A DNA stretch of 64,000 bases, from assembly GCF_002483305.1 (NCBI RefSeq), contig NZ_DLHQ01000051.1:574-64573 (forward strand), written 5' to 3'. This DNA is from Brevundimonas sp. UBA7664 (lineage in GTDB: Bacteria; Pseudomonadota; Alphaproteobacteria; Caulobacterales; Caulobacteraceae). This document shows positions 56,637 to 64,000 of this stretch, piece after piece. How positions within the stretch are numbered: the stretch's first letter is position 1; the number at the start of each line of letters is the position of its first letter. The position numbers were made by a program, and so were the translations under genes. The notes below the pieces were generated by a model that was given only the letters and a program-made list of their open reading frames with translations, searched no databases and was not told the DNA's origin.

Positions 56637-56664
56637 TTGACTGCAACAGTAACAGTTTCAATAT
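56637..56664 (+). promoter_or_regulatory. candidate sigma-70-type promoter upstream of doxX
   Basis: TTGACT (56637-56642), 16-base spacer, CAATAT (56659-56664), 45 bases before the ATG. The -35 matches consensus 5 of 6; the -10 is weak. The segment TTTCAATATG resembles one end of the dyad at 57899-57923 (TTTCTAATATG), which hints at a shared factor, but this is speculative. Confidence 0.4.
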
Positions 56665-56708
56665 GACGAGCGGTCCGAGCCGGGCCGGTGACGGAAGGAA
56701 CTGACCCC

Positions 56709-57128
56709 ATGAGCCTGTTCTCCAGACTCGACCCCCATTCGGACAAGGCGCTGGCGGGCCTGCGCATCGTCTCCGGCCTGATGTTCATGCAGCACGGCGC
56801 GCAGAAGATCTTCGGCTTCCCGGCGCCCGCGATGGGTCCGTTCGACATCGCCAGCCAGATGGGCGTCGGCGGGGTTCTGGAGCTGGTCGGCGGGGCGATG
56901 ATCGTGCTGGGGCTGTTCACCCGCCCGGTCGCCTTCCTCATGTCAGGCATGATGGCCGTGGCCTATGCCCAGTTCCACTGGCAGTTCGGCGGAGCCTCCT
57001 TCTTCCCGATGGTCAATCAGGGCGAACTGGCGGCGCTGTACTGCTGGGTCTTCCTCTACCTCGCCTTCGCCGGACCGGGCGCCTGGGCCGTGGACCACGT
57101 TCTGAAGCGCAAGACCGACCTCGCCTAA
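56709..57128 (+). CDS. DoxX-family membrane protein
   Basis: 139 residues and four predicted helices: ALAGLRIVSGLMFMQHGAQKIFG (DoxX opening), GVGGVLELVGGAMIVLGLFTRPVAFLMSGMMAVAY, and GELAALYCWVFLYLAFAGPGAWAVDHVL. DoxX proteins are of uncertain function; some partner with thiosulphate:quinone reductase or oxidative-stress enzymes. It converges on the dioxygenase gene, overlapping by four bases. The pair doxX/extradiol dioxygenase often co-occurs near redox regulators. Confidence 0.9.
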   Translation: MSLFSRLDPHSDKALAGLRIVSGLMFMQHGAQKIFGFPAPAMGPFDIASQMGVGGVLELVGGAMIVLGLFTRPVAFLMSGMMAVAYAQFHWQFGGASFFPMVNQGELAALYCWVFLYLAFAGPGAWAVDHVLKRKTDLA

Positions 57129-57880
57129 CCGATCCGCACGCCCGTCATCGAGATCGATCCACCCTCGATGACGTCGTTGAAGAAGCTGACGTCGTCGCCC
57201 GGCCTGCGCTGGGCGGCGACGTAGAGCAGCGGCAGATAGTGTTCGTCGGTCGGGACGCTCAACTGGGCGTCCTCAGCCAGACCGACCCAGTCGATCAGGG
57301 CGTCGTCGTCGCCGCGCAGCAAGGCCGCCTTGACCGCTTCGTTGAAGCGCCCGGCCCAGTCGTAGGGCTCGCCCCCCGCCCGCTTCCAGGTGCGTAGATT
57401 GTGCACGAAGTCGCCCGAGCCGGCGATGATGATCCCCTCGTCCCGCAGCGCCGTCAGCCGCTTCGCCAGCGCATGATGGCCGCGCGCGTCGAGGCTGCGA
57501 TCCAGCGACAGCTGCACCACCGGAACATCGGCCGCGGGCCAGACATGGGCCAGCACAGACCAGGTCCCGTGATCGAGGCCCCACTGCGTCGTCGGGGTCG
57601 CCCCGGTCAGTGCCGAGACCCGCGCCGCCAGCTCGGGCGAGCCCGGAGCCGGATACTGCACCGCATGCAATTGATCGGGGAAACCACCGAAATCATGGAT
57701 GGTTTCGGGATTCGACTGTGCCGTCACGGCCAGGCCGTTCGTCTCCCAATGGGCCGAGATCATGACCACGCCCTTCGGCTTGCCCACAGCCTCTCCCAGA
57801 GCACGCCAGGCGTCCGCATACGGCCCGCCAAGGGCGTTCATCGGTGAGCCGTGGCCGAAGAAGATCGCGGGCTGGCGCAT
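57125..57880 (-). CDS. ygiD: class III extradiol dioxygenase, 4,5-DOPA dioxygenase (YgiD) type
   Basis: 251-residue LigB-fold dioxygenase: MRQPAIFFGHGSPMNALGG holds the first metal His (GHGSP), ISAHWETNG the second, and HGTWSVLAHVWPAADVPVVQLSLD with a GSGDFVHNLRTW core complete the active site. It is annotated as 4,5-DOPA extradiol dioxygenase in characterised relatives; the natural substrate here is unknown. ATG 57880 starts the family; earlier in-frame codons pass through the operator-like dyad. It converges with doxX. Confidence 0.9.
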   Translation of the reverse strand: MRQPAIFFGHGSPMNALGGPYADAWRALGEAVGKPKGVVMISAHWETNGLAVTAQSNPETIHDFGGFPDQLHAVQYPAPGSPELAARVSALTGATPTTQWGLDHGTWSVLAHVWPAADVPVVQLSLDRSLDARGHHALAKRLTALRDEGIIIAGSGDFVHNLRTWKRAGGEPYDWAGRFNEAVKAALLRGDDDALIDWVGLAEDAQLSVPTDEHYLPLLYVAAQRRPGDDVSFFNDVIEGGSISMTGVRIG

Positions 57881-57898
57881 CAGGGTTCGCCTCAGTCT

Positions 57899-57923
57899 AT
57901 TAGAAACAGTGTGTGTTTCTAAT
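57899..57923. promoter_or_regulatory. perfect 25-bp operator-like dyad upstream of ygiD
   Basis: ATTAGAAACA-GTGTG-TGTTTCTAAT: perfect ten-bp arms with a five-bp spacer, 19 bases before the dioxygenase start and within the gap to the HExxH gene. Its AT-rich arms stand out from the GC-rich background, as expected for a TetR- or MarR-type repressor site. No such regulator gene is in the window, so it may be encoded elsewhere. Confidence 0.7.
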
Positions 57924-57951
57924 ATGGGCTGGGCGGCAGGCGACGCAAGGC

Positions 57952-58419
57952 TCACGCACCGATCCGGGGACCGATCGGGCAGACACGATCATAGAAGGCC
58001 GGGTCCGCCGGAACGGGCTGGCCCCGCGTCAGGCGAAACCGGTGCTCGACCACCATGGCCTGCTGCTCGATGTTCAGGCCGCCCCAGTCGCAGTCCACCC
58101 CGACCGGGTATTCATAAGAGGCCGGCCGATCGCCCGCCCGGATCTTGCCGGTCAGCAGATTGACCCCCTGCTGCGCCTGCCAGACATGCGTCAGTTCATG
58201 CACCAGAAGGGCCTGAAGCTTCAGGGCCGCGGTCGAGATGTCGACCGGCAGGGTGAGTGCAGGCCAGACGATCCAGTCCCGTCCGACCCAGCGCCCGGGC
58301 ACAAAGGCCCGGTCGAAAGGCCAGGGCGCGGGCAGGAAGCGGACGGAGTCGAGCGCCAGGGCATCACCGAAGGCCTCGATCGCCAGGGCCCGTTCTCCGT
58401 CCGTAAGGCCCCGGATCAC
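57952..58419 (-). CDS. HExxH putative metalloprotein, 'vgr related' family
   Basis: 155 residues (VIRGLTDGERALAIEAFGDALAL onward) with HELTHVWQAQ at 74-83: an HExxH zinc-type motif followed by WQAQ, as in a small family carried under the misleading name 'vgr related protein' in alphaproteobacteria. Other blocks are DWIVWPALTLPVD and CDWGGLNIEQQAMVVEHRFRL. The GTG start lies in a GTGA overlap with the VanY gene, so the two are translationally coupled. Longer upstream in-frame ORF is antisense to VanY and rejected. No signal peptide. Peptidase activity not proven. Confidence 0.78.
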   Translation of the reverse strand: MIRGLTDGERALAIEAFGDALALDSVRFLPAPWPFDRAFVPGRWVGRDWIVWPALTLPVDISTAALKLQALLVHELTHVWQAQQGVNLLTGKIRAGDRPASYEYPVGVDCDWGGLNIEQQAMVVEHRFRLTRGQPVPADPAFYDRVCPIGPRIGA

Positions 58420-59294
58420 GATGGCGGCGGCGGTCCGGCGTAGCCGCTCGCCGGACTGACCCACTCCCAGTGCCAGGGCTCGAAGGCATAGGGGACGAAG
58501 CCGAACCGGCCGGCGTTCTTCACCAGCCAGCGATAGGTGGCGCCGCGGCTCATGTGCAGGCGGCTGGGCGGCGAGGTGTTGTCGACGCCGAGGCCGATGA
58601 CCTGGCCGACATAGAGGTCCACCGCCGTCCCGGTGCGGTGCGGCGAACAGACGGCGCGGCGCACGCCGTCGCAGTTGCCCGAGGCCGCGCACCGCGCCGC
58701 ATCGGCCGCGGGGTCGCGGAAGCCGGAGAAGATCTGCAGCAGTTCCGGGTCATTGGCGACTTCCGGAACCTCGGCCCGGGCGGCGGCGACCATCTGGCGA
58801 TAGGCCTCGAGCACATCGCGGCGCAGCAGGCGGGTCAGGCGGTCGGCGTGCTCCTCCTCGGCCACCAGATAGCCGAGCTGGTACAGCGGCGGAGGGTCGG
58901 GACAGGGCTCGTCGCGCACCCGGGCCATGATGAAGGGCCGCCGCTCCTGCCACAGTCCGCGGAAGGTATGGAAGGTGGGCGGGTCGAAGACGCCGGTCGA
59001 GGGCAGTTGATGCGCCGTCTGGAAATCCGCGAGCCGTCGCGCGAAGATCGGCGAACTGGCGGCGCAGCCGGTGCCCAGCTCCTGCTGAATCAGGGGCACA
59101 TAGGTCTCCCACCCCCATTCGGCCGAGCCGAACGGGGCCCATTCCAGCGCGTGCAGCGAGATGCCGTTGGCCAGGGCGGGGCCGCCCCAGTCCTCGATCT
59201 GACGGTCGCAGAACTCGGCCTGCGCCCGGGCCGGCCCGGCGACCAGCAGGGTCGCGAGGGCGCTGATAAGCAGCAGGAACAGGCGCATCGGCAT
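58416..59294 (-). CDS. VanY-type D-alanyl-D-alanine carboxypeptidase, exported
   Basis: 292 residues: signal peptide (MRLFLLLISALATLLVAGPARA), a PG-binding-like helical segment (DFQTAHQLPSTGVFDPPTFHTFRGLW) and an M15B/VanY domain with LLQIFSGFRDPAADAARC, zinc ligands in SPHRTGTAVDLYVG (HxxGxAxD) and EPWHWEWV (HxW). Members cleave D-Ala-D-Ala ends or related peptidoglycan bonds. ATG 59294; a second ATG at 59288 is close. Overlaps the HExxH gene in a GTGA. Divergent from the GPH transporter. Confidence 0.88.
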   Translation of the reverse strand: MPMRLFLLLISALATLLVAGPARAQAEFCDRQIEDWGGPALANGISLHALEWAPFGSAEWGWETYVPLIQQELGTGCAASSPIFARRLADFQTAHQLPSTGVFDPPTFHTFRGLWQERRPFIMARVRDEPCPDPPPLYQLGYLVAEEEHADRLTRLLRRDVLEAYRQMVAAARAEVPEVANDPELLQIFSGFRDPAADAARCAASGNCDGVRRAVCSPHRTGTAVDLYVGQVIGLGVDNTSPPSRLHMSRGATYRWLVKNAGRFGFVPYAFEPWHWEWVSPASGYAGPPPPS

Positions 59295-59437
59295 GGCGGA
59301 AGCTGAGCCTGTCTCTGTGTCCGCCGCAAGGCCCTTCACGTTGCGCCAGAACCAGCCCGGGGACGGCTCGCGTGGCGCGCGCAAAGGCGGCATGGTGGAG
59401 CCACGGCCGACTCAGGGCCGGATCGCCGGACGCCCGC

Positions 59438-60814
59438 ATGACCGACGCCGCCCCGATCGCCGCCGCGCCCGCGACGCCGCGCCGTTCCAACGCCATCCTC
59501 GCCGCCTTCTCCGGCCCCTGCCTGCCGCTGGCGGCCTTCGGCGTCGCCCTGCCGGTGACCCTGCCCGAGTTCTACGCCACCTATGTGGGGCTGGAGCTGG
59601 GGGTGGTCGCGGCGGTCTTCATGGCGGTGCGGCTGATCGACATTGTCTTCGACCCCTTCATCGGCTGGGGCATGGACAAGACGAAGACCCGCTGGGGCCG
59701 ATACCGCCCGTGGATGGCGATCTCGACGCCGATCCTGATGTTGTCGGCCCTGATGATGTTCGTGCTGGTCCAGCCGGGCGCCGGCGCCGCCTACCTCTTT
59801 GGCTGGCTGCTGGTGCTCTATCTCGGTTTCTCGATCGGGACGCTGGGTCAGCTGGGCTGGGCCGCGGTGCTGGCCCCGCAATACGACCAGCGCAGCCGCG
59901 TCTATGGCTGGTGGCAGGTGTTCAACATCATCGGCGTGATCCTGATCCTGATCCTGCCGACGGTGGTGGTGAAGACCGGCATCGGCGACTACGCCGACGG
60001 CGTGCGCATCATGGGCTGGGCCATCATGATCGCCCTGCCGGTCACCATCGGTCTGGCCATGTTCGTCGTGCCCGAGCCCGTCAACGCCGGCGCGGCGCCG
60101 CACGGCGGCCCGAAGGCCTACCTCGGCCTGTTCGGCAAGAAGACGGTGCGCAAGCTGCTGTTCGCCGACCTGCTGTTGGGCGTGGCGCCGGGCATCACCG
60201 GCTCGCTGCTGTTCTTCTTCTTCGGCCAGGTAAAGGGCTACGACCACACCCAGGCGTCGCTGTTCATGCTGTTCTATTTCGTAGCCGGACTCGTCGGGGC
60301 GCCGTTCTGGGCCTGGCTGGCGACGAAGATCGGCAAGGACAGGGCGCTGGCGACCGCCAGCCTGGTGTTCGCCGTCTTCTACATCGGCGCGACCCTGGTC
60401 CCGGGCGGCAATTTCGCCCTGACCGCCGCCGCCATGTTCATCGCCGGCCTGCCCTATGCCGCCGGCCTGTTCCTGCTGCGGGCCATGATGGCGGATGCGG
60501 GCGACGAGGTCCGGCTGGACACGGGCGTGGACCGGACGGGCCTGATGTTCTCCATTCTGTCGGCCACGACCAAGATCGGCCATGTCGTGGCGCTGATCCC
60601 CTATCTGATCCTGCAGGGGGTCGGCTTCCGCGCCATTCCGGGGGTCGAAGGCAACAGCGAGAGCTCGCTGCTGACGCTGCAGATACTCTTCATCGCCGTG
60701 CCCGGCCTGTTGCTGGCGGCGGCCGCCCTGGTGCTGAAGGGCTATCCGCTGACGCCAGCCCGCCACGACGAAATCCGCAAGGCGCTGGAAGCGCGCGACG
60801 GCGCCGCCGCATGA
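59438..60814 (+). CDS. MFS transporter of the glycoside-pentoside-hexuronide (MelB-like) group
   Basis: 458 residues with twelve hydrophobic segments: GPCLPLAAFGVALPVTLPEFYATYVGL, DIVFDPFIGWGMDKTKTRWGRYRPWM (the RWGRRRPW-like GPH signature), and later FGKKTVRKLLFADLLLG, FGQVKGYDHTQASLFMLFYFVAGL and GYPLTPARHDEIRKAL. It imports sugars or glycosides with a cation in characterised relatives. ATG 59438 follows a divergent gap with VanY; its TGA overlaps the mazG ATG by four bases. Substrate not deducible. Confidence 0.88.
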   Translation: MTDAAPIAAAPATPRRSNAILAAFSGPCLPLAAFGVALPVTLPEFYATYVGLELGVVAAVFMAVRLIDIVFDPFIGWGMDKTKTRWGRYRPWMAISTPILMLSALMMFVLVQPGAGAAYLFGWLLVLYLGFSIGTLGQLGWAAVLAPQYDQRSRVYGWWQVFNIIGVILILILPTVVVKTGIGDYADGVRIMGWAIMIALPVTIGLAMFVVPEPVNAGAAPHGGPKAYLGLFGKKTVRKLLFADLLLGVAPGITGSLLFFFFGQVKGYDHTQASLFMLFYFVAGLVGAPFWAWLATKIGKDRALATASLVFAVFYIGATLVPGGNFALTAAAMFIAGLPYAAGLFLLRAMMADAGDEVRLDTGVDRTGLMFSILSATTKIGHVVALIPYLILQGVGFRAIPGVEGNSESSLLTLQILFIAVPGLLLAAAALVLKGYPLTPARHDEIRKALEARDGAAA

Positions 60815-61596
60815 GGCCGATCGACCGTCTCATCGGCATCATGGCGAAGCTGCGCGACCCGGTGGGCGGCTGTCCGTGGGACGTGGAGCAGACCTTCGCC
60901 ACCATCGCCCCCTATACGCTGGAGGAGGCCTATGAGGTCGCCGACGCCATCGAGCGCGGCGACATGGACGAGCTGAAATCCGAGCTCGGCGACCTGCTGT
61001 TCCAAACCGTCTTTCACGCCCGCATGGCCGAGGAACAGGGGCTGTTCGCCTTCGACGACGTGGCCAACGCCATCGCCGACAAGCTGGAACGCCGGCATCC
61101 GCATGTTTTCGGGGACGAGGCGGCGAAACCGGACGGCGTGGCCCAGAAGGCGCGCTGGGAGGACATCAAGGCCGCTGAACGCGTGGCCAAGGCCCAGCAC
61201 GGCGTGCTCGACGACGTCCCCGTCGGCCTGCCCGCCCTTGCCCGCGCCGCCAAACTGACCAAACGCGCCGCCCGCGTCGGCTTCGACTGGCCCTCGACCG
61301 ACGAGGTGTTCGACAAGCTGCACGAGGAGGTGGCGGAACTGCGCGTCGAGATCGCCGCCGGCGATCTCGACAAGGCCCGCGACGAGGTCGGCGACCTGCT
61401 GTTCGTGGTGGCCAATCTGGCGCGGAAGCTGGGGGTGGAGCCGGAGGACGCGCTGCGCGGGGCGAACGCGAAATTCGTGCGGCGGTTCGGGTTTATCGAG
61501 GCGGCGCTGGCGAAGGACGGGCGCGGACCGGAGCAGAGTGATCTGGCCGAGATGGACGGGCTGTGGGACGCGGCGAAGGCGGCGGAACGGGCCTGA
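60811..61596 (+). CDS. mazG: nucleoside triphosphate pyrophosphohydrolase MazG
   Basis: 261 residues with two MazG modules that hydrolyse (d)NTPs: the first carries CPWDVEQTFATIAPYTLEEAYEVADAIERGDMDELKSELGDLLFQTVFHARM (EExxE and ExxD metal ligands), the second KLHEEVAELRVEIAAGDLDKARDEVGDLLFVVANLARKLGV. C-terminus (RGANAKFVRRFGFIE) is typical. It is coupled to the transporter gene by an ATGA overlap and is followed by a palindromic repeat. Confidence 0.95.
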   Translation: MRPIDRLIGIMAKLRDPVGGCPWDVEQTFATIAPYTLEEAYEVADAIERGDMDELKSELGDLLFQTVFHARMAEEQGLFAFDDVANAIADKLERRHPHVFGDEAAKPDGVAQKARWEDIKAAERVAKAQHGVLDDVPVGLPALARAAKLTKRAARVGFDWPSTDEVFDKLHEEVAELRVEIAAGDLDKARDEVGDLLFVVANLARKLGVEPEDALRGANAKFVRRFGFIEAALAKDGRGPEQSDLAEMDGLWDAAKAAERA

Positions 61597-61604
61597 CCCT
61601 CTCT

Positions 61605-61772
61605 ACCCTTCTCCCTTTGGGAGAAGGTGGCCCGAAGGGCCGGATGAGGGTCGACTTCAGAAGTCGGCCTGAGCCGGACCGCTAGCGACCAGCCAGCCGC
61701 CCCTCACCCTTTCGCGCAGCCGATCGCTGCGCTCCCGAGCGCTCAAGCCCTCTCCCAACGGGAGAGGGGCGC
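61605..61772. repeat. composite palindromic repeat between mazG and hflX
   Basis: Three or more stems in ~165 bases: CCTTCTCCC-TTT-GGGAGAAGG (61607-61627), GGCCC-GAA-GGGCC (61629-61641), CGACTTC-A-GAAGTCG near 61652-61666, and CCCTCTCCC-AAC-GGGAGAGGG (61748-61768) at the far end. The mirrored outer hairpins give a two-ended element. The left part is homologous to fragments near 14606 and 15136. The genes converge here. Confidence 0.78.
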
Positions 61773-61774
61773 GG

Positions 61775-63088
61775 TTACCCGAACTGCCGCTCGAACCGTC
61801 CCAGCGCCGCCGGGTGCAGGCGCACCGTCACATGCGTCCGGCCCTCGTCGTCCGTTTCGCGCCCCGTAACCCGCCCGTTCTCATACAGCCACGCCAGCGC
61901 CTCCCCCTGCGACGGGTCCAGCACCAGCACCGTCTCCGGGTCGTCGTCGATCAGGCCCGCGATGGTCTCGCGCAGGGGTTCGATCCCCTCCCCGGTCCAG
62001 GCCGAGACGGCGACCGCCTTGCCGTCACGGGCCAGGCGTTCGGCCTGACCAAACACGGCCTCGCGGGCCTCGTCGTCGAGCAGGTCGATCTTGTTCCAGA
62101 CCTCCAGCACCCGGCGGGTCTTGCCCTCCGGGGTCTCGATCTGTTTCAGCACCGCCTCGACGTCCTTCGACTGCGCCTCGCTGTCGGGTGAGGCGATGTC
62201 GCGGACGTGCAGGATCAGGTCGGCCTCGCCCACCTCTTCCAGGGTCGCCCGGAAGCTCTCGACCAGTTCGTGCGGCAGGTCGGAGATGAAGCCGACGGTG
62301 TCGGCGACGATGGCCGGACGGCCCTGCGGCAGGCGGATGGTGCGCTGGGTCGTGTCGAGGGTGGCGAACAGCAGGTCCTTGGCCACCACGTCCGAGCCGG
62401 TCAGCCTGTTGAACAGGGTCGACTTGCCGGCGTTGGTGTAGCCGACCAGGGCGATGGTCGGGAACGGCACCTTCTGGCGCTGTTTGCGGTGCAGGCCGCG
62501 GGTGCGGCGCACCTCGTCAAGCTCGACCTTCAGCTTGACGATGCGGTCGGCGATCAGGCGGCGGTCGAGTTCGATCTGCGTTTCGCCGGGCCCGCCGGTC
62601 GAGCCGGTGCCGCCGCGCTGCCGCTCGAGGTGGGTCCAGGTCCGGACCAGCCGCGACTTCTCATAATCCAGCCGGGCCAGTTCGACCTGCAGCCGGCCTT
62701 CCTTGGTCCGCGCGCGGCGGCCGAAGATCTCGAGGATCAGGCCGGTGCGGTCGATGACCTTGCAGTCCCAGGCCTTTTCCAGATTGCGCTGCTGCACCGG
62801 CGACAACTGGTCGTCGATGACCACCGCCTCGGCCTCGGCGGCGCGGACCAGGGCGGCCAGTTCATCCACCTTGCCCGAGCCGAACAGGGTGGCGGGCGTG
62901 ACCTTGCGGATGCGCACGATCTCCTCGCCGCGCACGTCGAGGTCCAGCGCCCGGGCGAGGCCGACGGCCTCTTCCAGACGTTCGACCGACTGGCGCGAGC
63001 TTTCACTCGCCCCGGAGTCGGAGCGTTCGGGGTGGATGACGACGGCCCGGATCAGGGGGACGGCGTGGTCGATATGTTTCTGGGTCAA
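61775..63088 (-). CDS. hflX: GTPase HflX (TTG start)
   Basis: 437-residue ribosome-associated GTPase with a role in rescuing stalled ribosomes in studied bacteria. An N-terminal domain (HPERSDSGASES to ELAALVRAAEAEAVVIDDQLSPVQQRNLE), a glycine-rich GSTGGPGETQIELDRR, G1 GYTNAGKSTLFNRL, G3 DTVGFISDLPHELVESFRATLEE, G4 NKIDLL. The TTG start directly abuts the hfq stop (TGATTG), so it is co-translated with hfq. The hfq-hflX pair is widely conserved. Confidence 0.95.
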   Translation of the reverse strand: MTQKHIDHAVPLIRAVVIHPERSDSGASESSRQSVERLEEAVGLARALDLDVRGEEIVRIRKVTPATLFGSGKVDELAALVRAAEAEAVVIDDQLSPVQQRNLEKAWDCKVIDRTGLILEIFGRRARTKEGRLQVELARLDYEKSRLVRTWTHLERQRGGTGSTGGPGETQIELDRRLIADRIVKLKVELDEVRRTRGLHRKQRQKVPFPTIALVGYTNAGKSTLFNRLTGSDVVAKDLLFATLDTTQRTIRLPQGRPAIVADTVGFISDLPHELVESFRATLEEVGEADLILHVRDIASPDSEAQSKDVEAVLKQIETPEGKTRRVLEVWNKIDLLDDEAREAVFGQAERLARDGKAVAVSAWTGEGIEPLRETIAGLIDDDPETVLVLDPSQGEALAWLYENGRVTGRETDDEGRTHVTVRLHPAALGRFERQFG

Positions 63089-63334
63089 TCAGTCTTCTTC
63101 GGCGTCGGGCTCGTACAGCTGCACGGGCGCGGACGGCATGATGGTCGAGATGGCGTGTTTGTAGACCAGCTGCGACTGGCCATCGCGACGCAGCAGCACA
63201 CAGAAGTTGTCGAACCAGGTCACGATGCCCTGCAGCTTGACGCCATTGACCAGGAAGATGGTCAGCGGCGTCTTGGTCTTTCGGACGCTGTTGAGGAAGG
63301 TGTCCTGAAGGTTCTTGGACTTGTCTTGCGACAT
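63089..63334 (-). CDS. hfq: RNA chaperone Hfq
   Basis: 81-residue Sm-like hexameric RNA chaperone. Sm1 covers [43 protein letters not shown], Sm2 the conserved YKHAIST motif ([14 protein letters not shown]), and there is a short acidic tail (LYEPDAEED), as in other alphaproteobacteria. It is coupled to hflX by an abutting stop/start. Expected to mediate sRNA pairing; no sRNA gene is visible here. Confidence 0.97.
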   Translation of the reverse strand: MSQDKSKNLQDTFLNSVRKTKTPLTIFLVNGVKLQGIVTWFDNFCVLLRRDGQSQLVYKHAISTIMPSAPVQLYEPDAEED

Positions 63335-63442
63335 GGCAGGTTCAGCCTGTTCTTGCTTGTTCTCCGGCCGAGGGAGCGGCGCGGGGCTGGATCGAATGTC
63401 CGGCCTCTCACCTTAGCCACCGCCCGCGCGGGGCCGCAACGC

Positions 63443-64000
63443 CTAGATGGCGTCGCGGATCGCCCGGTCAAGGTACAGGGTGCGCAGACGGGTCGCGATC
63501 GGGCCGGGCTTGCCGTCGCCGATCTTCACCCCGTCGATCGAGGTCGCCGGCATGACGAAGCCGCTGGCGGAGGTGTAGAAGGCCTCGCGCGCGCGCTTGG
63601 CCTCGTCCACCGAGAAGGCCCGCTCTTCCAGTTCGAGCCCTTCGTCGGCGATCAGTTGTATGACCGCGGCCCGGGTGATGCCCTGCAGGATGTTGGCCTG
63701 GGTATCCCGCGTCCGTAGCTTGCCGTGCTCGTCGACGATCCAGGCGTTGGTGGACGAACCCTCCGTGACCAGCCCCATTTCATCGACCATCCAGGCCTCG
63801 GCGGCGCCGCGTTCCTTCGCCGCCTGCTTGGCCAGGACGTTGGCCAGCAGCCCGACCGTCTTGATGTCGCAACGGCCCCAGCGGATGTCCGGCTGGGTGA
63901 TCACGGCCACGCCCTTCTTCGCGCTGGCGTTGCCCTTCGACAGCGGCAGGGAGCGGGCGGTGACCACGACGCTGGGCGCCGTGCCCTCGGGCGGGAACGG
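63443..64000 (-). CDS. dat: D-amino-acid (branched-chain-like) aminotransferase, 5' end beyond the window
   Basis: Class IV PLP-dependent transaminase; the visible 185 residues are the C-terminal two thirds, and the frame stays open to base 64000. The catalytic PLP Lys is in GRCDIKTVGLLANVLAKQAAKE, followed by VTEGSSTNAWIVDEHGKLRTRDTQANILQGITRAAVI and FYTSASGFVMPATSIDG. These match D-alanine aminotransferase (D-Ala/D-Glu exchange) more closely than branched-chain transaminase (IKTVGLL vs longer motifs). A 108-base gap separates it from hfq. Confidence 0.9.
   Translation of the reverse strand, partial: PFPPEGTAPSVVVTARSLPLSKGNASAKKGVAVITQPDIRWGRCDIKTVGLLANVLAKQAAKERGAAEAWMVDEMGLVTEGSSTNAWIVDEHGKLRTRDTQANILQGITRAAVIQLIADEGLELEERAFSVDEAKRAREAFYTSASGFVMPATSIDGVKIGDGKPGPIATRLRTLYLDRAIRDAI

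Noticed and set aside
57952..58419. Type VI secretion component because of the 'vgr related' family name
   Set aside because: No VgrG repeat domain or T6SS neighbours; only an HExxH motif is visible.

Overview
The window reads as chromosomal DNA of a high-GC alphaproteobacterium, most likely in the order Caulobacterales (Caulobacter/Brevundimonas-like). This is inferred from gene content and order, not from a search. Supporting signs are a pyruvate dehydrogenase E1 beta carrying its own lipoyl domain, a DUF5076 gene between pdhB and pdhC, the lptF-lptG / lptD-surA-pdxA-rsmA run, glnB-glnA adjacency, hfq-hflX, many GTG/TTG starts, and many 1-, 4- or 8-base gene overlaps. I see no phage, IS element, CRISPR array, tRNA or rRNA. 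Almost the whole window is core housekeeping DNA, with a few less conserved patches.

Layout. 1-2.5 kb: end of panC, then a convergent exported TPR protein. 2.5-5.4 kb (minus): pepA, holC and three tandem small lipoproteins of the I78 protease-inhibitor fold. 5.5-13.7 kb (plus): the outer-membrane biogenesis operon lptF-lptG-lptD-surA, then pdxA and rsmA. 13.7-15.1 kb: small hypothetical genes and a host-attachment-family protein. 15.2-21.8 kb (minus): fatty-acid and cell-envelope cluster fabD, zinc-ribbon membrane protein, fabG, small membrane protein, acpP, fabF, mltG, yicC, gmk. 22-28 kb: FAD-linked oxidase, Nudix hydrolase, SPFH/NfeD pair, rnhA, tatABC and a small lipoprotein closed by a strong terminator. 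28-30 kb: glnB-glnA nitrogen control. 30-38 kb: nnrD, yaaA, bdhA, a DUF5694 protein, tsaC/yceI/cytochrome b561 and an acyl-CoA dehydrogenase.

38.3-48.5 kb (minus): central carbon genes eno, ftsB, pdhA, pdhB, DUF5076, pdhC and lpdA, interleaved with an AraC regulator, an NTF2-like protein, an ACT protein and a DUF3667 membrane protein. 48.6-55 kb (minus): a lipoprotein, rpmF, two GNAT acetyltransferases, an L-2-hydroxyglutarate-oxidase-like enzyme, a RatA/COQ10 protein, lipA, and a membrane-anchored protein with a terpene-cyclase-like helical domain. 55-64 kb: an AMP-ligase, a convergent DoxX/extradiol dioxygenase pair next to a perfect 25-bp operator-like dyad, a VanY peptidase coupled to an HExxH protein, a GPH-type transporter, mazG, hflX, hfq, and a D-amino-acid transaminase cut by the right edge.

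How the parts fit. lipA makes the lipoyl cofactor used by the PdhB and PdhC lipoyl domains, and lpdA regenerates it. Acetyl-CoA then feeds the fab cluster, and acyl chains and LPS transport (lptD/F/G, surA) serve the envelope. The most unusual signals are mobile or palindromic repeats. One lies in frame inside the pdhC linker, another supplies the 3' end of pdxA, and at least three related hairpin elements lie between genes. The tandem I78 lipoproteins with an unusual CxxC motif are the best candidate for an undescribed small system.
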